Positions 18,101-26,430 of a DNA stretch of 64,000 nt are shown here, one piece after another; position 1 is the stretch's first letter; each line of letters starts with the position of its first letter. The notes beneath the pieces are model-generated. The model was not told the DNA's origin and ran no database searches. It saw only the letters and a list, made by a program, of their open reading frames with translations. Origin of the DNA: Sphingobium ummariense RL-3 (lineage in GTDB: Bacteria > Pseudomonadota > Alphaproteobacteria > Sphingomonadales > Sphingomonadaceae); NCBI RefSeq assembly GCF_000447205.1, contig NZ_AUWY01000039.1, positions 1-64,000 of the forward strand. Reading direction: 5' to 3'. The translations under genes were made by a program, and so were the position numbers.

Positions 18101-20549
18101 CCAAGACCGCGTGCTGGCCCTGGCCGAAGCGGATATACCTCTCACCATTCTCAGCTGCCCCGACCTTCTGGGGGATACGGCAGCAAAGCAAGGCAAGGGA
18201 CGCGTTTCACCGCCCCTTTCGCAGGCGATCGCGGCTTGGCGCGCCGCAAGGCTGGCGCCGCCCGCTGCTGCCCGCATCGTCAATGCGGCGGACTTGGGGC
18301 ATGTCGTCGCAGGCCATATGCTGGGCAGCTACAGCCTCGCGATCATCAACCGCATGCTCGCAAAAACGCTGGAAGCCAGCTTTCCGGGCGGTACCCGCTA
18401 CATCCCGATCGAAACGGTGCCGATACGGCATACCGAAGGCGTGCCTGCAGAGGACAAGCCGCTGATGATCGAGCTGTCTGCGCGGGAGGCGCCTGACCAT
18501 GGCGACGAGGTGGTCATCAGTCACCATTACCCTGTCATCGTGCCCGAAGGGTCCTATCGGCTGACCATGGGGCTGTTCTTCTGGGAAGAAAGCGCGGTCC
18601 CCGATCACACGATCCAGTTGCTCGCGAAGAATTTCGACGCGATCATCTCGCCCGCGCGGACGGTGACGAACGCCCTCTTGGATTCAGGCCTGCCCATCCC
18701 GATCGCCACGATCGGCCAGCCGGTCGACATCGACCGCTATGTCGCACTCGCAAGTGCCCGCAAGCCGCGCGGCGCGACATTACGGTTCCTGCACGTCTCC
18801 TCCTGTTTCAAGCGCAAGGGCGTCGATGTGCTGCTCGAGGCGTGGGGCAGGGCCTTCACCTCCGCCGATCCGGTCCGTCTCGTAATCAAGACGTTCCCCA
18901 ACCCGCACAATGATGTGGAGGAGCAACTCGCCGGGCTGCAGGCCCGCTATCCCGACCTTGCGGAAATCGAGATCGTGAATCGGGATGTGGAGCAGGACGA
19001 GCTTTTGCAATTCTATGCCGACGCCGACGTGATGGTCCTGCCTTCGCGCGGGGAGGGGTATAATCTGCCGGCGCTGGAGGCGATGGCGTCCGGCCTTCCG
19101 CTGATCGTTACTGGGCATGGGGGGCAGCGTGATTTCTGCAGCGACCGCGAGGCCCGGCTGATCCGCTATCATTTTGCATCCTCGGAGAGCCATGTCAGCG
19201 GTCATCATTCCCTGTGGGTGGAGCCCGACGTCGACGATCTGGCCGCGGCATTGCGCGAGCAGGTCGATCCCACGAAGGCTGCGGTCATAGAGGAACGCCG
19301 CCAGCGCGCGCTGATCGCCGCGGCGCGGGAAAGCGACAAGACGGCATGGCTTCATCGCTACGCGGCGATGGTCGAAAGCCTGATCAGCGATGCCGATCAT
19401 GAGAAGCCGCGAGTGGCCTGGATCAGCACCTGGGGCGTCCAGTGCGGCATCGCGCAATATTCCCACTATCTGATCGACCATTTCTCGGAGGCTGCCCAGC
19501 GCAAGCTGACCGTGATCTGCGACCATCGCACCGATCCGCGCTTCAAGTCCGTCGCGAAGTTCGTGCCCGCCTGGCCGGTCCACAATGTTCCGAAGGTCGA
19601 CCAGATCCTGGATGCGGCGAACGCGGCCGATGTGGAGGCTATCGTCATCCAGCATCAGGACGGATTGCTCTCCTGGGACCAGCTTGGCCGTCTGGCCCAT
19701 GACGATCGTCTGGCTGGAAAGGCGAGCATCGTCATCCTGCACAATGCTGGGAACATGGTGCGGGCCAGTTCGGAGGAAGTGGCGACCCTGCTCGAAGGGC
19801 TCGGCCGGTTCAGCAGGGTGCTGGTCCACAATATCGCCGACATGAACTTCCTGATGTCGATGGGGCTGAAGCATAATGTTGGGCTTCTGCCGCACGGGGC
19901 CTTTGCCCGCGATCAGGCGCCCTGGCCGAAGCGCTTGGGTTCACAGGATGCACCGATCATCGGATGTCATGGCTTCTTCTTCCAGCACAAGGGGATAGAC
20001 AGGCTGATACGCGCGGCGGCCAAGCTGAAGAAAAAATGGCCAAATCTGAAACTGCGCCTGGTGAATGCCCGATTCCCCGGTGAAGGAAATGACGTCTATG
20101 TCCAGGAATGCAGGGCGCTGGCGAAATCGCTCGGCATCTTCGAAAGCATCGAATGGTATCAGGATTTCATGCCGATAGAGCAGATCAACGATCTGCTTGC
20201 GGGATGTGACATTATCGCGTTGCCCTATAGCGAGAGTTCCGACTCTGCCAGCGGTGCCGTTCGCGTCTCGCTCTCCAGCATGGTGCCACTCGTCGCGACG
20301 CGGGTGAAGATTTTCGCGGAACTGGGCGATGCCGCCGCTTGGGCGGACAATAATGATCCGGAGGTTCTGGCGGAGGTTATCGGATCGCTGCTGCGCAGTC
20401 CGGAAAAGCGGCGCACCGTGCAGGCGGCGATGCATGAATGGCTGAACGCCCATGACTGGACCCGTGTTGCCGGCATTCTGGAAGGCATGATCCAGGGTCT
20501 GGTGCAGGAAAAGCGGCTGCACTGGGACTATCGCCGCAACGAATTGTGA
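15180..20549 (+). CDS. Giant multi-domain glycosyltransferase (GT4-type units)
   Basis: A 1789-aa protein made of successive GT-B type units. Unit 1 (about 1-400) is a canonical GT4 enzyme: GSRHRGIGRYSLSLAKAM near the start and the EX7E motif SEGFGLPLLEAMACG at about 314-328. Residues about 425-750 look like a degenerate GT-B pair without an obvious EX7E. A third unit starts at about 817 (IYVDLSAFAKPNPTHRIDRV) and has a second EX7E, SRGEGYNLPALEAMASG, near 1289-1305. A fourth begins at about 1409 (PRVAWISTWGVQCGIAQYSH) and has PYSESSDSASGAVR in place of the classical motif. There are no membrane segments or signal peptide. It probably builds a surface or exopolysaccharide, or glycosylates a surface protein, using several linkages; the product is unknown. 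Confidence 0.85.
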   Translation: MRIVIDLQPCQNGSRHRGIGRYSLSLAKAMVGADRNHDYIIALNRSFPDSIDVVRRSFDGLLPPSAFVTYSVPPMATSADPLNAWRNRAAELVRAHFLESLSPDVVFIPSLFEGFWDDTVVSVEKDAPYLTAVTLHDLIPLEDPVRYLGGEQDRAAYFRRLNDARRADLLLAVSRYAADDAIVRLGLPANQVVVAYGGVGEEFRAPRKNAAEKAALLAKYGIERPYVMAASPLEPRKNLEGLIAGFASMAKELHHTYQLALAGKMDAYARKYLGDLAEAEGLPPGAVVFPGFVADEDLPALYHHSRVFAFPSYSEGFGLPLLEAMACGAPVVGSSKTSIPEVLGRRDLMCDPANAVEIGQTIERILTQPDLERELREFGPRRAAEFSWARSAATALDAIEDLHRRKTSLAHSRAKTATMVQAGKGSLALVLAAVPPEHRLAGFNNALAAAVADRFDVTIITAGDASISDWLKANCSIRHVDWFDAHADDFHDILYSTDYMADAAFRRLMRRHPGSLILAERLSNAPAGMLTGRRLSDGVELAVLDAAGLGGLVRAAADEYTPAQMIDLLMEDMGSRADDLYLEADSRMTRHAGRVGILPIETSPRARAAFLQRIGVADGQTILAAIGQDEDAATALIQNFRIAFAGRDEKPVLVVHCARPTSSDAVKVTRLVSDIIKIEGDLDSIYCGLLSSADMLVVDERLPDPIRTRLRIDFPDERLLAGGALDPSFLAEMFVAFGCRGESARPDITGSAKVRAVGLAIADGLARRARSTGDGLIRQFVAGLPAEVRGRRPDSNDLAKVAECLARNEASERSPQIYVDLSAFAKPNPTHRIDRVTRDWLQALFRVAGPEIRAVYADGDNFVVANQFASYLCGVSTSCLKDRVLKPRLGDRIIGSDLFHSFANGSFEALARARNDGVALGYIVMDDFAFQREAQIRPFAAVLRAWMEEASLSNHAVFTGLPRSKADIPFGAASQDRVLALAEADIPLTILSCPDLLGDTAAKQGKGRVSPPLSQAIAAWRAARLAPPAAARIVNAADLGHVVAGHMLGSYSLAIINRMLAKTLEASFPGGTRYIPIETVPIRHTEGVPAEDKPLMIELSAREAPDHGDEVVISHHYPVIVPEGSYRLTMGLFFWEESAVPDHTIQLLAKNFDAIISPARTVTNALLDSGLPIPIATIGQPVDIDRYVALASARKPRGATLRFLHVSSCFKRKGVDVLLEAWGRAFTSADPVRLVIKTFPNPHNDVEEQLAGLQARYPDLAEIEIVNRDVEQDELLQFYADADVMVLPSRGEGYNLPALEAMASGLPLIVTGHGGQRDFCSDREARLIRYHFASSESHVSGHHSLWVEPDVDDLAAALREQVDPTKAAVIEERRQRALIAAARESDKTAWLHRYAAMVESLISDADHEKPRVAWISTWGVQCGIAQYSHYLIDHFSEAAQRKLTVICDHRTDPRFKSVAKFVPAWPVHNVPKVDQILDAANAADVEAIVIQHQDGLLSWDQLGRLAHDDRLAGKASIVILHNAGNMVRASSEEVATLLEGLGRFSRVLVHNIADMNFLMSMGLKHNVGLLPHGAFARDQAPWPKRLGSQDAPIIGCHGFFFQHKGIDRLIRAAAKLKKKWPNLKLRLVNARFPGEGNDVYVQECRALAKSLGIFESIEWYQDFMPIEQINDLLAGCDIIALPYSESSDSASGAVRVSLSSMVPLVATRVKIFAELGDAAAWADNNDPEVLAEVIGSLLRSPEKRRTVQAAMHEWLNAHDWTRVAGILEGMIQGLVQEKRLHWDYRRNEL

Positions 20550-20599
20550 CGCGACAGGCGGTGCCGGTGGCGCGTCATGCGTCTCCGGCGCTGCCCCGC

Positions 20600-20878
20600 C
20601 TACCGCTCCACACCCTTCGCCTTTCCCCACGCCCGCGCCGCGGTGTAGCCCAGATAGCCGGTGCCGAACAGCGCATAGAGCGGCTCTGGCAGGGCGGCGA
20701 GATAGGCCTTCATGCCGGCGATGACCGCGCCCGCCCTCTCTGGTGCCGCGCCTGCGATCAGGCCCATGGGAATGGACCAGAGCAGCAGGGCGTACATGAC
20801 ATAGAGGAAGGCGGGGCGCGCCCGCCGGATCCAGGGATCGCTCTCTTTTCTCTCCTCGATCATTGCACCCTCAGCCAT
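20600..20878 (-). CDS. GTA-type holin (three-TM) protein
   Basis: A 92-aa protein with hydrophobic segments around ARPAFLYVMYALLLWSIPMG, a second around VIAGMKAYLAAL and a third around PLYALFGTGYLGYTAARAWG. The segment ESDPWIRRARPAFLYVMY matches my recollection of the 'holin of 3TMs, for gene-transfer release' family found in alphaproteobacterial gene transfer agents. Its start (ATG 20878; ATG 20863 is an alternative) overlaps the end of the upstream endolysin gene by 8 bp, so the two are translationally coupled. The predicted role is pore formation to let the muramidase reach the cell wall. Confidence 0.75.
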   Translation of the reverse strand: MAEGAMIEERKESDPWIRRARPAFLYVMYALLLWSIPMGLIAGAAPERAGAVIAGMKAYLAALPEPLYALFGTGYLGYTAARAWGKAKGVER

Positions 20879-21419
20879 TCTGCGCGATCCTGCTGGCGAG
20901 CCAGCCGTACAAAAACGCCTCGTTCGCCGGCCGGCTTTCCGCCAGCGCGATATAACGCTCGCCCTGCAGCGCCTCGATCGCCGCCAGCAGAACCGTTTCC
21001 CCTGCTGACCCGCGCAGCGCCAGAAAAGCGCCTAACGCCTGCAGCGTCCTAGCGCCGATCATCCGGTCGATCTTGAGGTCGGGATAGTCCTTCTGGTTGC
21101 GGTTGAGCGCGTTCAGTGCCCTTTGCAGGAAGCCGCTGGCCACGGACGTCCCCATGTTGACGCCGGTGTCGAACAGTTCGGCCGCGACGCGCGGCGCCTG
21201 CTCTGCGACGAAGGCGTAGCCCGGCTGCTCCCAGTAGAGCTTGCGGTAGATCTTCTCTGCAAAGGCGCGCGGCATCTGCCGCATGCCGCCGCCATAGCCA
21301 TTCTCGCGCGCCACAGCCTGGGTGATCCCCATGTTCGTGGGACCGCCGCGATCGGCCGGGTGATCACTGTAGCCGCCCTCGCGCGCGATGACGTCGCCGA
21401 TCAGCTCATGAATGTCCAT
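20871..21419 (-). CDS. Endolysin, glycoside hydrolase family 108 muramidase
   Basis: A 182-aa protein with the GH108 N-terminal signature EGGYSDHPADRGGPTNMGIT, in which Glu is the predicted catalytic residue (EGG motif). The family C-terminal peptidoglycan-binding part follows (AAELFDTGVNMGTSVASGFL, LNALNRNQKDYPDLKIDRMI). No signal peptide is seen, consistent with export through the adjacent holin. The RBS GGAGG lies 6 nt upstream of the ATG. In alphaproteobacterial gene transfer agents a GH108 enzyme and a 3-TM holin form a lysis pair encoded away from the capsid genes; no capsid genes occur in this window. Confidence 0.82.
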   Translation of the reverse strand: MDIHELIGDVIAREGGYSDHPADRGGPTNMGITQAVARENGYGGGMRQMPRAFAEKIYRKLYWEQPGYAFVAEQAPRVAAELFDTGVNMGTSVASGFLQRALNALNRNQKDYPDLKIDRMIGARTLQALGAFLALRGSAGETVLLAAIEALQGERYIALAESRPANEAFLYGWLASRIAQNG

Positions 21420-21554
21420 TCTTCACCTCCATGGTCAAGGAAGGCGAATCATTTATCCCATATGGTTCTTTGTAGGACAGGCGGAATTGATGCTCCCGCC
21501 TTGTGAACTGACATAATTTGCGGGGCTATTGGTATGCGACCGAGATTGTGCCAA

Positions 21555-21566
21555 ATCATATATGAT
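21555..21566. promoter_or_regulatory. 12-bp perfect palindrome in the divergent region
   Basis: ATCATATATGAT is a perfect palindrome in an AT-rich patch 46 bp upstream of the ThuA-like start and 136 bp upstream of the endolysin start. It resembles the short symmetric operators of GntR-type regulators, but the regulator is unknown. Confidence 0.35.
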
Positions 21567-21612
21567 ATTAATCGAGCAAGAGTCGCGGTCAGCGGCTCGC
21601 CAGGAGGGATGG

Positions 21613-22572
21613 GTGAAAGCAATCGCCATGACGGGGGCCCGCGGGGTCACGGATGCAATTTTGTCGGCGTGCTCGCGGCTTAGCACGCGGCGCTTCGGCA
21701 GCCGCGCTGCGCTTTCGGCGGTGATGCTGGCCTGCCTGGTGCCGGTGCAGGCCGGAACCGCGCCGTTGCCGCCCGTGAAGATTCTGCTCTTTGCCGGACC
21801 CAAGCAGCATGGTGCGCCGGGCCGTCACGAATATGAGAAGGACATGCGCGAATTGGCCTGGATGCTGGAGCATTCGGGCACGTCGCGCGAAGTGAAGACC
21901 GAAGTCTTCGTCGGGCAGAAGCCGCGCGACATGGCGGCACTGGAGACCGCCGACGCCATCGTCATCGACGGCAACGGCGACTGGCTGAAGCGCGAGACCG
22001 GCGCCCTCTTCCAACAATATGCGGAGACCGACGGCCTCAACTACAATGCGGAGACGACTGCGGCGCTTAAGGATTTCGATGCGCTGCTCAAGCGCAGGAA
22101 GACCGGGCTGGTCGTCTATCATTACACCATGTTCGTCGATAACCGGGCGGGGCGCATCTACCTGAACGACTGGCTGGGCGGCGCCTGGATCCCCTATATC
22201 TCGCACAATCCGGTCGATACCTGGGCGATCAAGCCGATCCCCGGCAAGCACCCGATCCTGCGTGGCGTCAAGCCATGGACCGCGCGCGAAGAGATGTATT
22301 CGCGCTATCTCCTGACCGACAATCCGGGGCGCACGCTGTTGCTGACGGCGAAGCCGTCCAAGGTAGAGGTCAACGGCACGGGCGGTCCGGTCGCCTGGGC
22401 CTATCAGCGGCCCGACGGCGGCCGCTCGGTCGTCTGGGGCGGCAACGACTTCCACGACAATATGCATCTCTATCCGCAACAGCGCCGCTTCCTGGTGAAC
22501 GGTGTCCTGTGGGCGGCCGGGGTGGATGTGCCGTCGCGCGGCGCCAACGACCAGATGCCGCCGGAATTCTGA
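21613..22572 (+). CDS. Exported ThuA-domain protein
   Basis: A 319-aa protein with an N-terminal hydrophobic export signal (SRAALSAVMLACLVPVQAGT) followed by a ThuA-like domain: VKILLFAGPKQHGAPGRHEY, an ADAIVIDGNGDW segment, and a C-terminal VAWAYQRPDGGRSVVWGGND. GTG 21613 is chosen because AGGAGGG lies 5 nt upstream; the open frame extends further 5' without an RBS. ThuA domains have a glutamine-amidotransferase-like fold and occur near sugar-derivative catabolic genes, but few have a proven reaction. It is followed after 72 bp by a signal-peptide-bearing RraA-family gene, suggesting a shared periplasmic pathway. Confidence 0.8.
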   Translation: MKAIAMTGARGVTDAILSACSRLSTRRFGSRAALSAVMLACLVPVQAGTAPLPPVKILLFAGPKQHGAPGRHEYEKDMRELAWMLEHSGTSREVKTEVFVGQKPRDMAALETADAIVIDGNGDWLKRETGALFQQYAETDGLNYNAETTAALKDFDALLKRRKTGLVVYHYTMFVDNRAGRIYLNDWLGGAWIPYISHNPVDTWAIKPIPGKHPILRGVKPWTAREEMYSRYLLTDNPGRTLLLTAKPSKVEVNGTGGPVAWAYQRPDGGRSVVWGGNDFHDNMHLYPQQRRFLVNGVLWAAGVDVPSRGANDQMPPEF

Positions 22573-22644
22573 ACAGCAGGGACTTCCGGGGGGATGGCCC
22601 GCGTCGGCTTCGAAACGCACCAAATGACGGGGAGTAAATGAACC

Positions 22645-23631
22645 ATGCGACTTGACTGGCGGCTCCGGGGCGCTGCCCTTGCCCTCGCAGCGGCTGTTCT
22701 GCCGCAGCCAGCGCTGGCCAATGACGGCTTCTTCTCGCGCGAGCAGGTGATCCGCTACACGCCGGCCTGGACCGGCGAGCGCTTCCCCGACGGCAGGCCC
22801 AAGGTGTCGGACGACATCCTGGAGCGGATGCGGGAGGTCACGCTGGAAGAGGCCTGGGCGACGTTGCGCACCGCCGGCTTCAACCATCAATATGAGGATG
22901 GCTGGCTGTCGATCTTCCCCGACAAGGTGCTGGTCGGCCGGGCCCTGACATCGCAATGGCTGCCGGGTCGGCCCGACATCCAGACCGTGCTGGAAAAGCA
23001 GGGTGTCGCCGACAAGCGGCAGGGCGCGATGAATGCCTGGCCGGTCGACATGCTGCAGAAGGGCGACGTCTATGTCAGCGACCATTTCGGGCTGAAGCAG
23101 GATGGGCCGTCAATCGGCGACAATGTCGGCAACGCCATCTATGCCCGCAGTGGCAACGGCGTCGTCTATGACGGCGCGGTCCGCGACATCAATGGCCTCA
23201 AGGAGCTGCCGAACTTCGTGTCCTTCGTCCGCTCCTACGATCCGTCGCACCATTTCGGCGCGATGGCGACCGGGGCCCGGCTCAATTCGACGATGGTCGG
23301 CATCAATGGCCCGATCCGCATCGGCAAGGCGACCGCCATGCCCGGCGACGTGGTGCTGGGCCGCGACGGCGGCGTGCTGTTCATTCCGCCGCAGCTGGCC
23401 GAGAAGGTGGTGAAGCTGTCGGAAAATACCCGGCTGCGCGACATGTTCGGCCATATGCGCCTGCGCGAGGGCAAATATACCGCCGGCCAGATCGACACCA
23501 GGTGGACCGACGCGATCGAGGCGGACTTCTTCACCTGGCTGCAGGCCAACCAGAACAACCTTCCCGTGAAGCCCGAGGCCGTCAAGCAGATCATACGCGA
23601 TCATGAAGCGGGAATCCCCTATGAAGGGTGA
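22645..23631 (+). CDS. Exported RraA-family protein
   Basis: A 328-aa protein whose first 26 residues form a signal peptide (LALAAAVLPQPALA). The rest is an RraA/HMG-aldolase-like domain with GDNVGNAIYARS (158-169) and VVYDGAVRD (R180, D181), the motif that holds substrate and metal in the aldolases. About 60 residues precede the core domain and a C-terminal extension of about 60 follows it. RraA proteins are normally cytoplasmic and about 160-230 aa, so a periplasmic and longer version is unusual. It lies between the ThuA-like gene and the NTF2-like gene. Confidence 0.8.
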   Translation: MRLDWRLRGAALALAAAVLPQPALANDGFFSREQVIRYTPAWTGERFPDGRPKVSDDILERMREVTLEEAWATLRTAGFNHQYEDGWLSIFPDKVLVGRALTSQWLPGRPDIQTVLEKQGVADKRQGAMNAWPVDMLQKGDVYVSDHFGLKQDGPSIGDNVGNAIYARSGNGVVYDGAVRDINGLKELPNFVSFVRSYDPSHHFGAMATGARLNSTMVGINGPIRIGKATAMPGDVVLGRDGGVLFIPPQLAEKVVKLSENTRLRDMFGHMRLREGKYTAGQIDTRWTDAIEADFFTWLQANQNNLPVKPEAVKQIIRDHEAGIPYEG

Positions 23632-23677
23632 CATGAGCGACGCGCACCGAACCCAATTTTCAAGAGAGGACAAACGC

Positions 23678-24115
23678 ATGAAATTCCGCCTTGCCACCGC
23701 CGCTGCCGTGATGACCCTGGGCCTCGCCGGCACCGCCTATGCCGCCACCCCGGCGGAAGTGGTCGCCCGCCATGTCGAGAGCATGAAGGTCGGCAAGCTG
23801 CAGCCGATCATGGACGATTATTCCGCTGACACCGTCGTCGTGACGCCCGAAGGGCTGGTCGCCGGCCAGATGCCCGCCAAGGGCCCCGGCATCTATTCGG
23901 GCCAGGCCCAGGCGCAGCGCGTCTTCGCCACCCTGACCGACAAGGATCATCATGCCGGCATCAAGGCGATGGAAACCACGATCGAGCCCGCCGGCCCCGA
24001 CAGCGCGATCCTGCACTGGGTCCAGTTCAAGGGCCAGCCGCAGCAGGTGTCGGGCAAGGACGTGTTCATCGTCCGCAAGGACAAGATCGTGTTCCAGGCG
24101 ATATTCGTAGACTGA
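23678..24115 (+). CDS. Exported NTF2-like (SnoaL-fold) protein
   Basis: A 145-aa protein starting at ATG 23678, with GAGAGGA 8 nt upstream. It has a signal peptide MKFRLATAAAVMTLGLAGTAYA and a single NTF2-like domain (EVVARHVESMKVGKLQPIMDDY, GKDVFIVRKDKIVFQAIFVD). Such cone-shaped domains bind small hydrophobic ligands or act as isomerases and hydrolases. The gene begins 46 bp after the exported RraA-like gene, so it probably belongs to the same transcript. The ligand is unknown. Confidence 0.8.
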   Translation: MKFRLATAAAVMTLGLAGTAYAATPAEVVARHVESMKVGKLQPIMDDYSADTVVVTPEGLVAGQMPAKGPGIYSGQAQAQRVFATLTDKDHHAGIKAMETTIEPAGPDSAILHWVQFKGQPQQVSGKDVFIVRKDKIVFQAIFVD

Positions 24116-24358
24116 TATCGTACGGGCGGGGAGCGTTACGGCTCCCGGTGTGTGACATAAACAGGCCGCCGTTTCCTGCGCTGGCGGGAAGTGGCGGCTT
24201 TCTTTTGTGGCGGGCGCTGGAGCGGTGGGTGCCCTGCCGCAGAAGGGGAGATCGAGGAAGCCGCTATCCAATATGGTTATGTGCGGGCCGAAGGCAGATG
24301 CGCTTGCCTTGGTTCGACGCGCCCATTATCCCGCCCGGGAAGAGCCTCGGGGGCAGGG

Positions 24359-25819
24359 ATGAAGCAGGGAGTAGCACGCATGGCGCTGCTGGCGGGGGCG
24401 CTGGCAATGATTTCGGCCTGTGGCGGGGGCGGTGACAGTTCCGGCAGTGCGGGTCCGACGCCCACGCCAACGCCAACACCGACTCCTACACCCCCCGCGA
24501 GTTGTTCGCTGCGCTCTCGGCAGGATTGGGCGGCTGCGACGCTCCGGGAATGGTATCTCTTTCCCGAAACCTTGCCCGCGTCGCTTGATCCCACGCCCTA
24601 TGCCAGCGTGGATGCCTATGTCGATGCGCTGACCGAAGGGGCGAGGGCGCAGCGGCGGGACCGTTATTTCACCTATCTCACCTCCATCAAGGAGGAGGAT
24701 GCCTATTATGAGGATGGCGCGAGCGTCGGGTTCGGCCTGCGGTTCGCGACGGACTCCTCGCAGACCCGACTGTTCGTCATAGAATCGTTCGAAAATGGTC
24801 CCGGCCTTGCTGCCGGCGTCGACCGGGGCGCGGAGATCGTGGCGATCGGCACGGGCATGTCCGACCTTCGCTCGGTGTCTTCGCTGGCCGCCTCGGGCGG
24901 GATCGATGCGGTGGTGGACGCGATGGGGCCGGACACGTCGGGCACCACGCGGATGCTGCGCGTCTCGGATGCCAGCGGCATTCGCAACGTGTCGGTGACG
25001 AAGCGGGATTTCGATCTGACGCCGGTTTCCGACCGCTATGGCGCCCGCGTCATCGAGGATGGTGGGCGGCGCATCGGCTATGTGAACCTGCGCACCTTCA
25101 TCACGCCGGCCGAAAAGCCTCTGCGCGATGCGTTCGCGAACTTCCGGGCGCAGGGCGTGACCGACGTCATCCTGGACCTGCGCTATAATGGTGGCGGCCT
25201 GCTTTCGACCGCGAAGCTGCTCGGCAACCTGCTGGGCGGGGATCGTGCCGGCACCGATCTGTTCGCGCGCGTCACCTATCGCCCGGAAAAGAGCGCGCAG
25301 AACGAGCCCGCCTATTTCGCGCCGCAGCCGGAGTCGGTGAAGCCCATGCGCATCGCCTTCATCGGCAGCGGCGGGACGGCTTCGGCGAGCGAACTCGTCA
25401 TCAACGCCTTCATTCCCTATCTCGACACGCGCGCCGCGCTGATCGGCGCCAACACCTATGGCAAGCCGGTGGGGCAGATCGCCGTCGACCGCCCCGCATG
25501 CGACGATCGCCTGCGGGTGGTGGCCTTCGCCACCCAGAACAGCGCCGGCAATGCCGACTATTATGACGGGCTCGCGTCCAGCGTGAAGGCGAGCTGCCAG
25601 TCATCCGATGACATCAGCTACCCGCTGGGCGATCCGCGCGAGGCGTCGATTCGGCAGGCGCTGGACTTCATCGCGGGACGCAGCTGCACGCCCATCGCCG
25701 GGGCGACGGCAAGCACCTTTGCGAAGAAAGCTGCCTCCGCTCCGGCCACGGATCGCCGCGAACTGCTGACGCCCAAACGGCCCACGCCCGCGCAGCGTGA
25801 GGTGCCGGGGTTGTTCTGA
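24359..25819 (+). CDS. S41-family peptidase, lipoprotein
   Basis: A 486-aa lipoprotein. The signal sequence ends in the lipobox ISAC (Cys21), followed by a glycine/serine run and a short Pro-Thr repeat (PTPTPTPTPTPTPP). A degenerate PDZ-like region (about residues 120-210) and an S41 tail-specific protease domain follow. The catalytic Ser is in GSGGTASASELV and the Lys in NTYGKPVGQ. ATG 24359 is chosen because the lipobox then falls at the expected distance; the open frame extends 5' without signal features. It is expected to be a membrane-anchored periplasmic protease. The gene starts 244 bp downstream of the NTF2-like gene, so it may be a separate unit. Confidence 0.85.
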   Translation: MKQGVARMALLAGALAMISACGGGGDSSGSAGPTPTPTPTPTPTPPASCSLRSRQDWAAATLREWYLFPETLPASLDPTPYASVDAYVDALTEGARAQRRDRYFTYLTSIKEEDAYYEDGASVGFGLRFATDSSQTRLFVIESFENGPGLAAGVDRGAEIVAIGTGMSDLRSVSSLAASGGIDAVVDAMGPDTSGTTRMLRVSDASGIRNVSVTKRDFDLTPVSDRYGARVIEDGGRRIGYVNLRTFITPAEKPLRDAFANFRAQGVTDVILDLRYNGGGLLSTAKLLGNLLGGDRAGTDLFARVTYRPEKSAQNEPAYFAPQPESVKPMRIAFIGSGGTASASELVINAFIPYLDTRAALIGANTYGKPVGQIAVDRPACDDRLRVVAFATQNSAGNADYYDGLASSVKASCQSSDDISYPLGDPREASIRQALDFIAGRSCTPIAGATASTFAKKAASAPATDRRELLTPKRPTPAQREVPGLF

Positions 25820-25893
25820 GGTCGCGTGGGAGGCTACGCGCACGAACGCCCGCCGATCGCGATGACACTGCGGACGCTGTTCGGCTGAAGGAA

Positions 25894-26430
25894 TTAAGGA
25901 TTATCGTTCAATCTCGAGCGCGCGGTGACCGCGTATGCAGTTAGACAAGGTTCAGTCTCGCTCTCGCTAAAGGCAGCAAAGCCGAATCTGGTTCTGCTGG
26001 GGATGAAACGATCGTTGTAGAACGACCAAACGGCTCGCCTGCTCCCTTCGAAAGTCTTTCGGCTCTGCAGATTGTCGGTTGCCACCTCCAACGCGAAGTT
26101 CGCCGTTTGACCCTGGCAGACGCCCTTGAATTTGCGATCCCAGGCTATTCTTTTCGATTTCTCCAAGTCCCATTCTTCGATCGACTTGACGAGCTTCAGA
26201 GAAGCTCGGCCCCCGTTGCACTCAACTGCGAAGATGCAGGCGTTGTTGCCGGGCGCACGGTTCGCGATGTACCATTTTGCGGATTCGAGGAGCTTGTCTT
26301 TCGAAAGATGCGACCAGCTTTGGTAGCGCATCCACCACCGGATTGGCCCAGCCCACAACAATAATATCGCGATTGGGAAGGCAAGAGCCAGCACACAACC
26401 CTGTCGCCTGTTCAATCGCATGTACGCCAA
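25894..26430 (-). CDS. Hypothetical membrane-anchored protein
   Basis: A 178-aa ORF with one N-terminal membrane segment (VLALAFPIAILLLWAGPIRWW) and an extracytoplasmic domain holding several cysteines (NNACIFAVECNGG, FKGVCQGQTA, EPCLTAY). I do not recognise a family. Base composition is visibly lower in GC than its neighbours. It lies about 210 bp beyond the 3' end of the tRNA-Pro gene, a common place for horizontally acquired DNA. The start could be ATG 26430 or the internal ATG three codons later (MRLNRRQG). Confidence 0.55.
   Translation of the reverse strand: MAYMRLNRRQGCVLALAFPIAILLLWAGPIRWWMRYQSWSHLSKDKLLESAKWYIANRAPGNNACIFAVECNGGRASLKLVKSIEEWDLEKSKRIAWDRKFKGVCQGQTANFALEVATDNLQSRKTFEGSRRAVWSFYNDRFIPSRTRFGFAAFSESETEPCLTAYAVTARSRLNDNP

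Noticed and set aside
24440-24500. Short Pro-Thr coding repeat as a CRISPR or tandem element
   Set aside because: The CCNACN repeat encodes the PT linker of the S41 lipoprotein and has no spacer structure. No CRISPR array was seen anywhere in the window.
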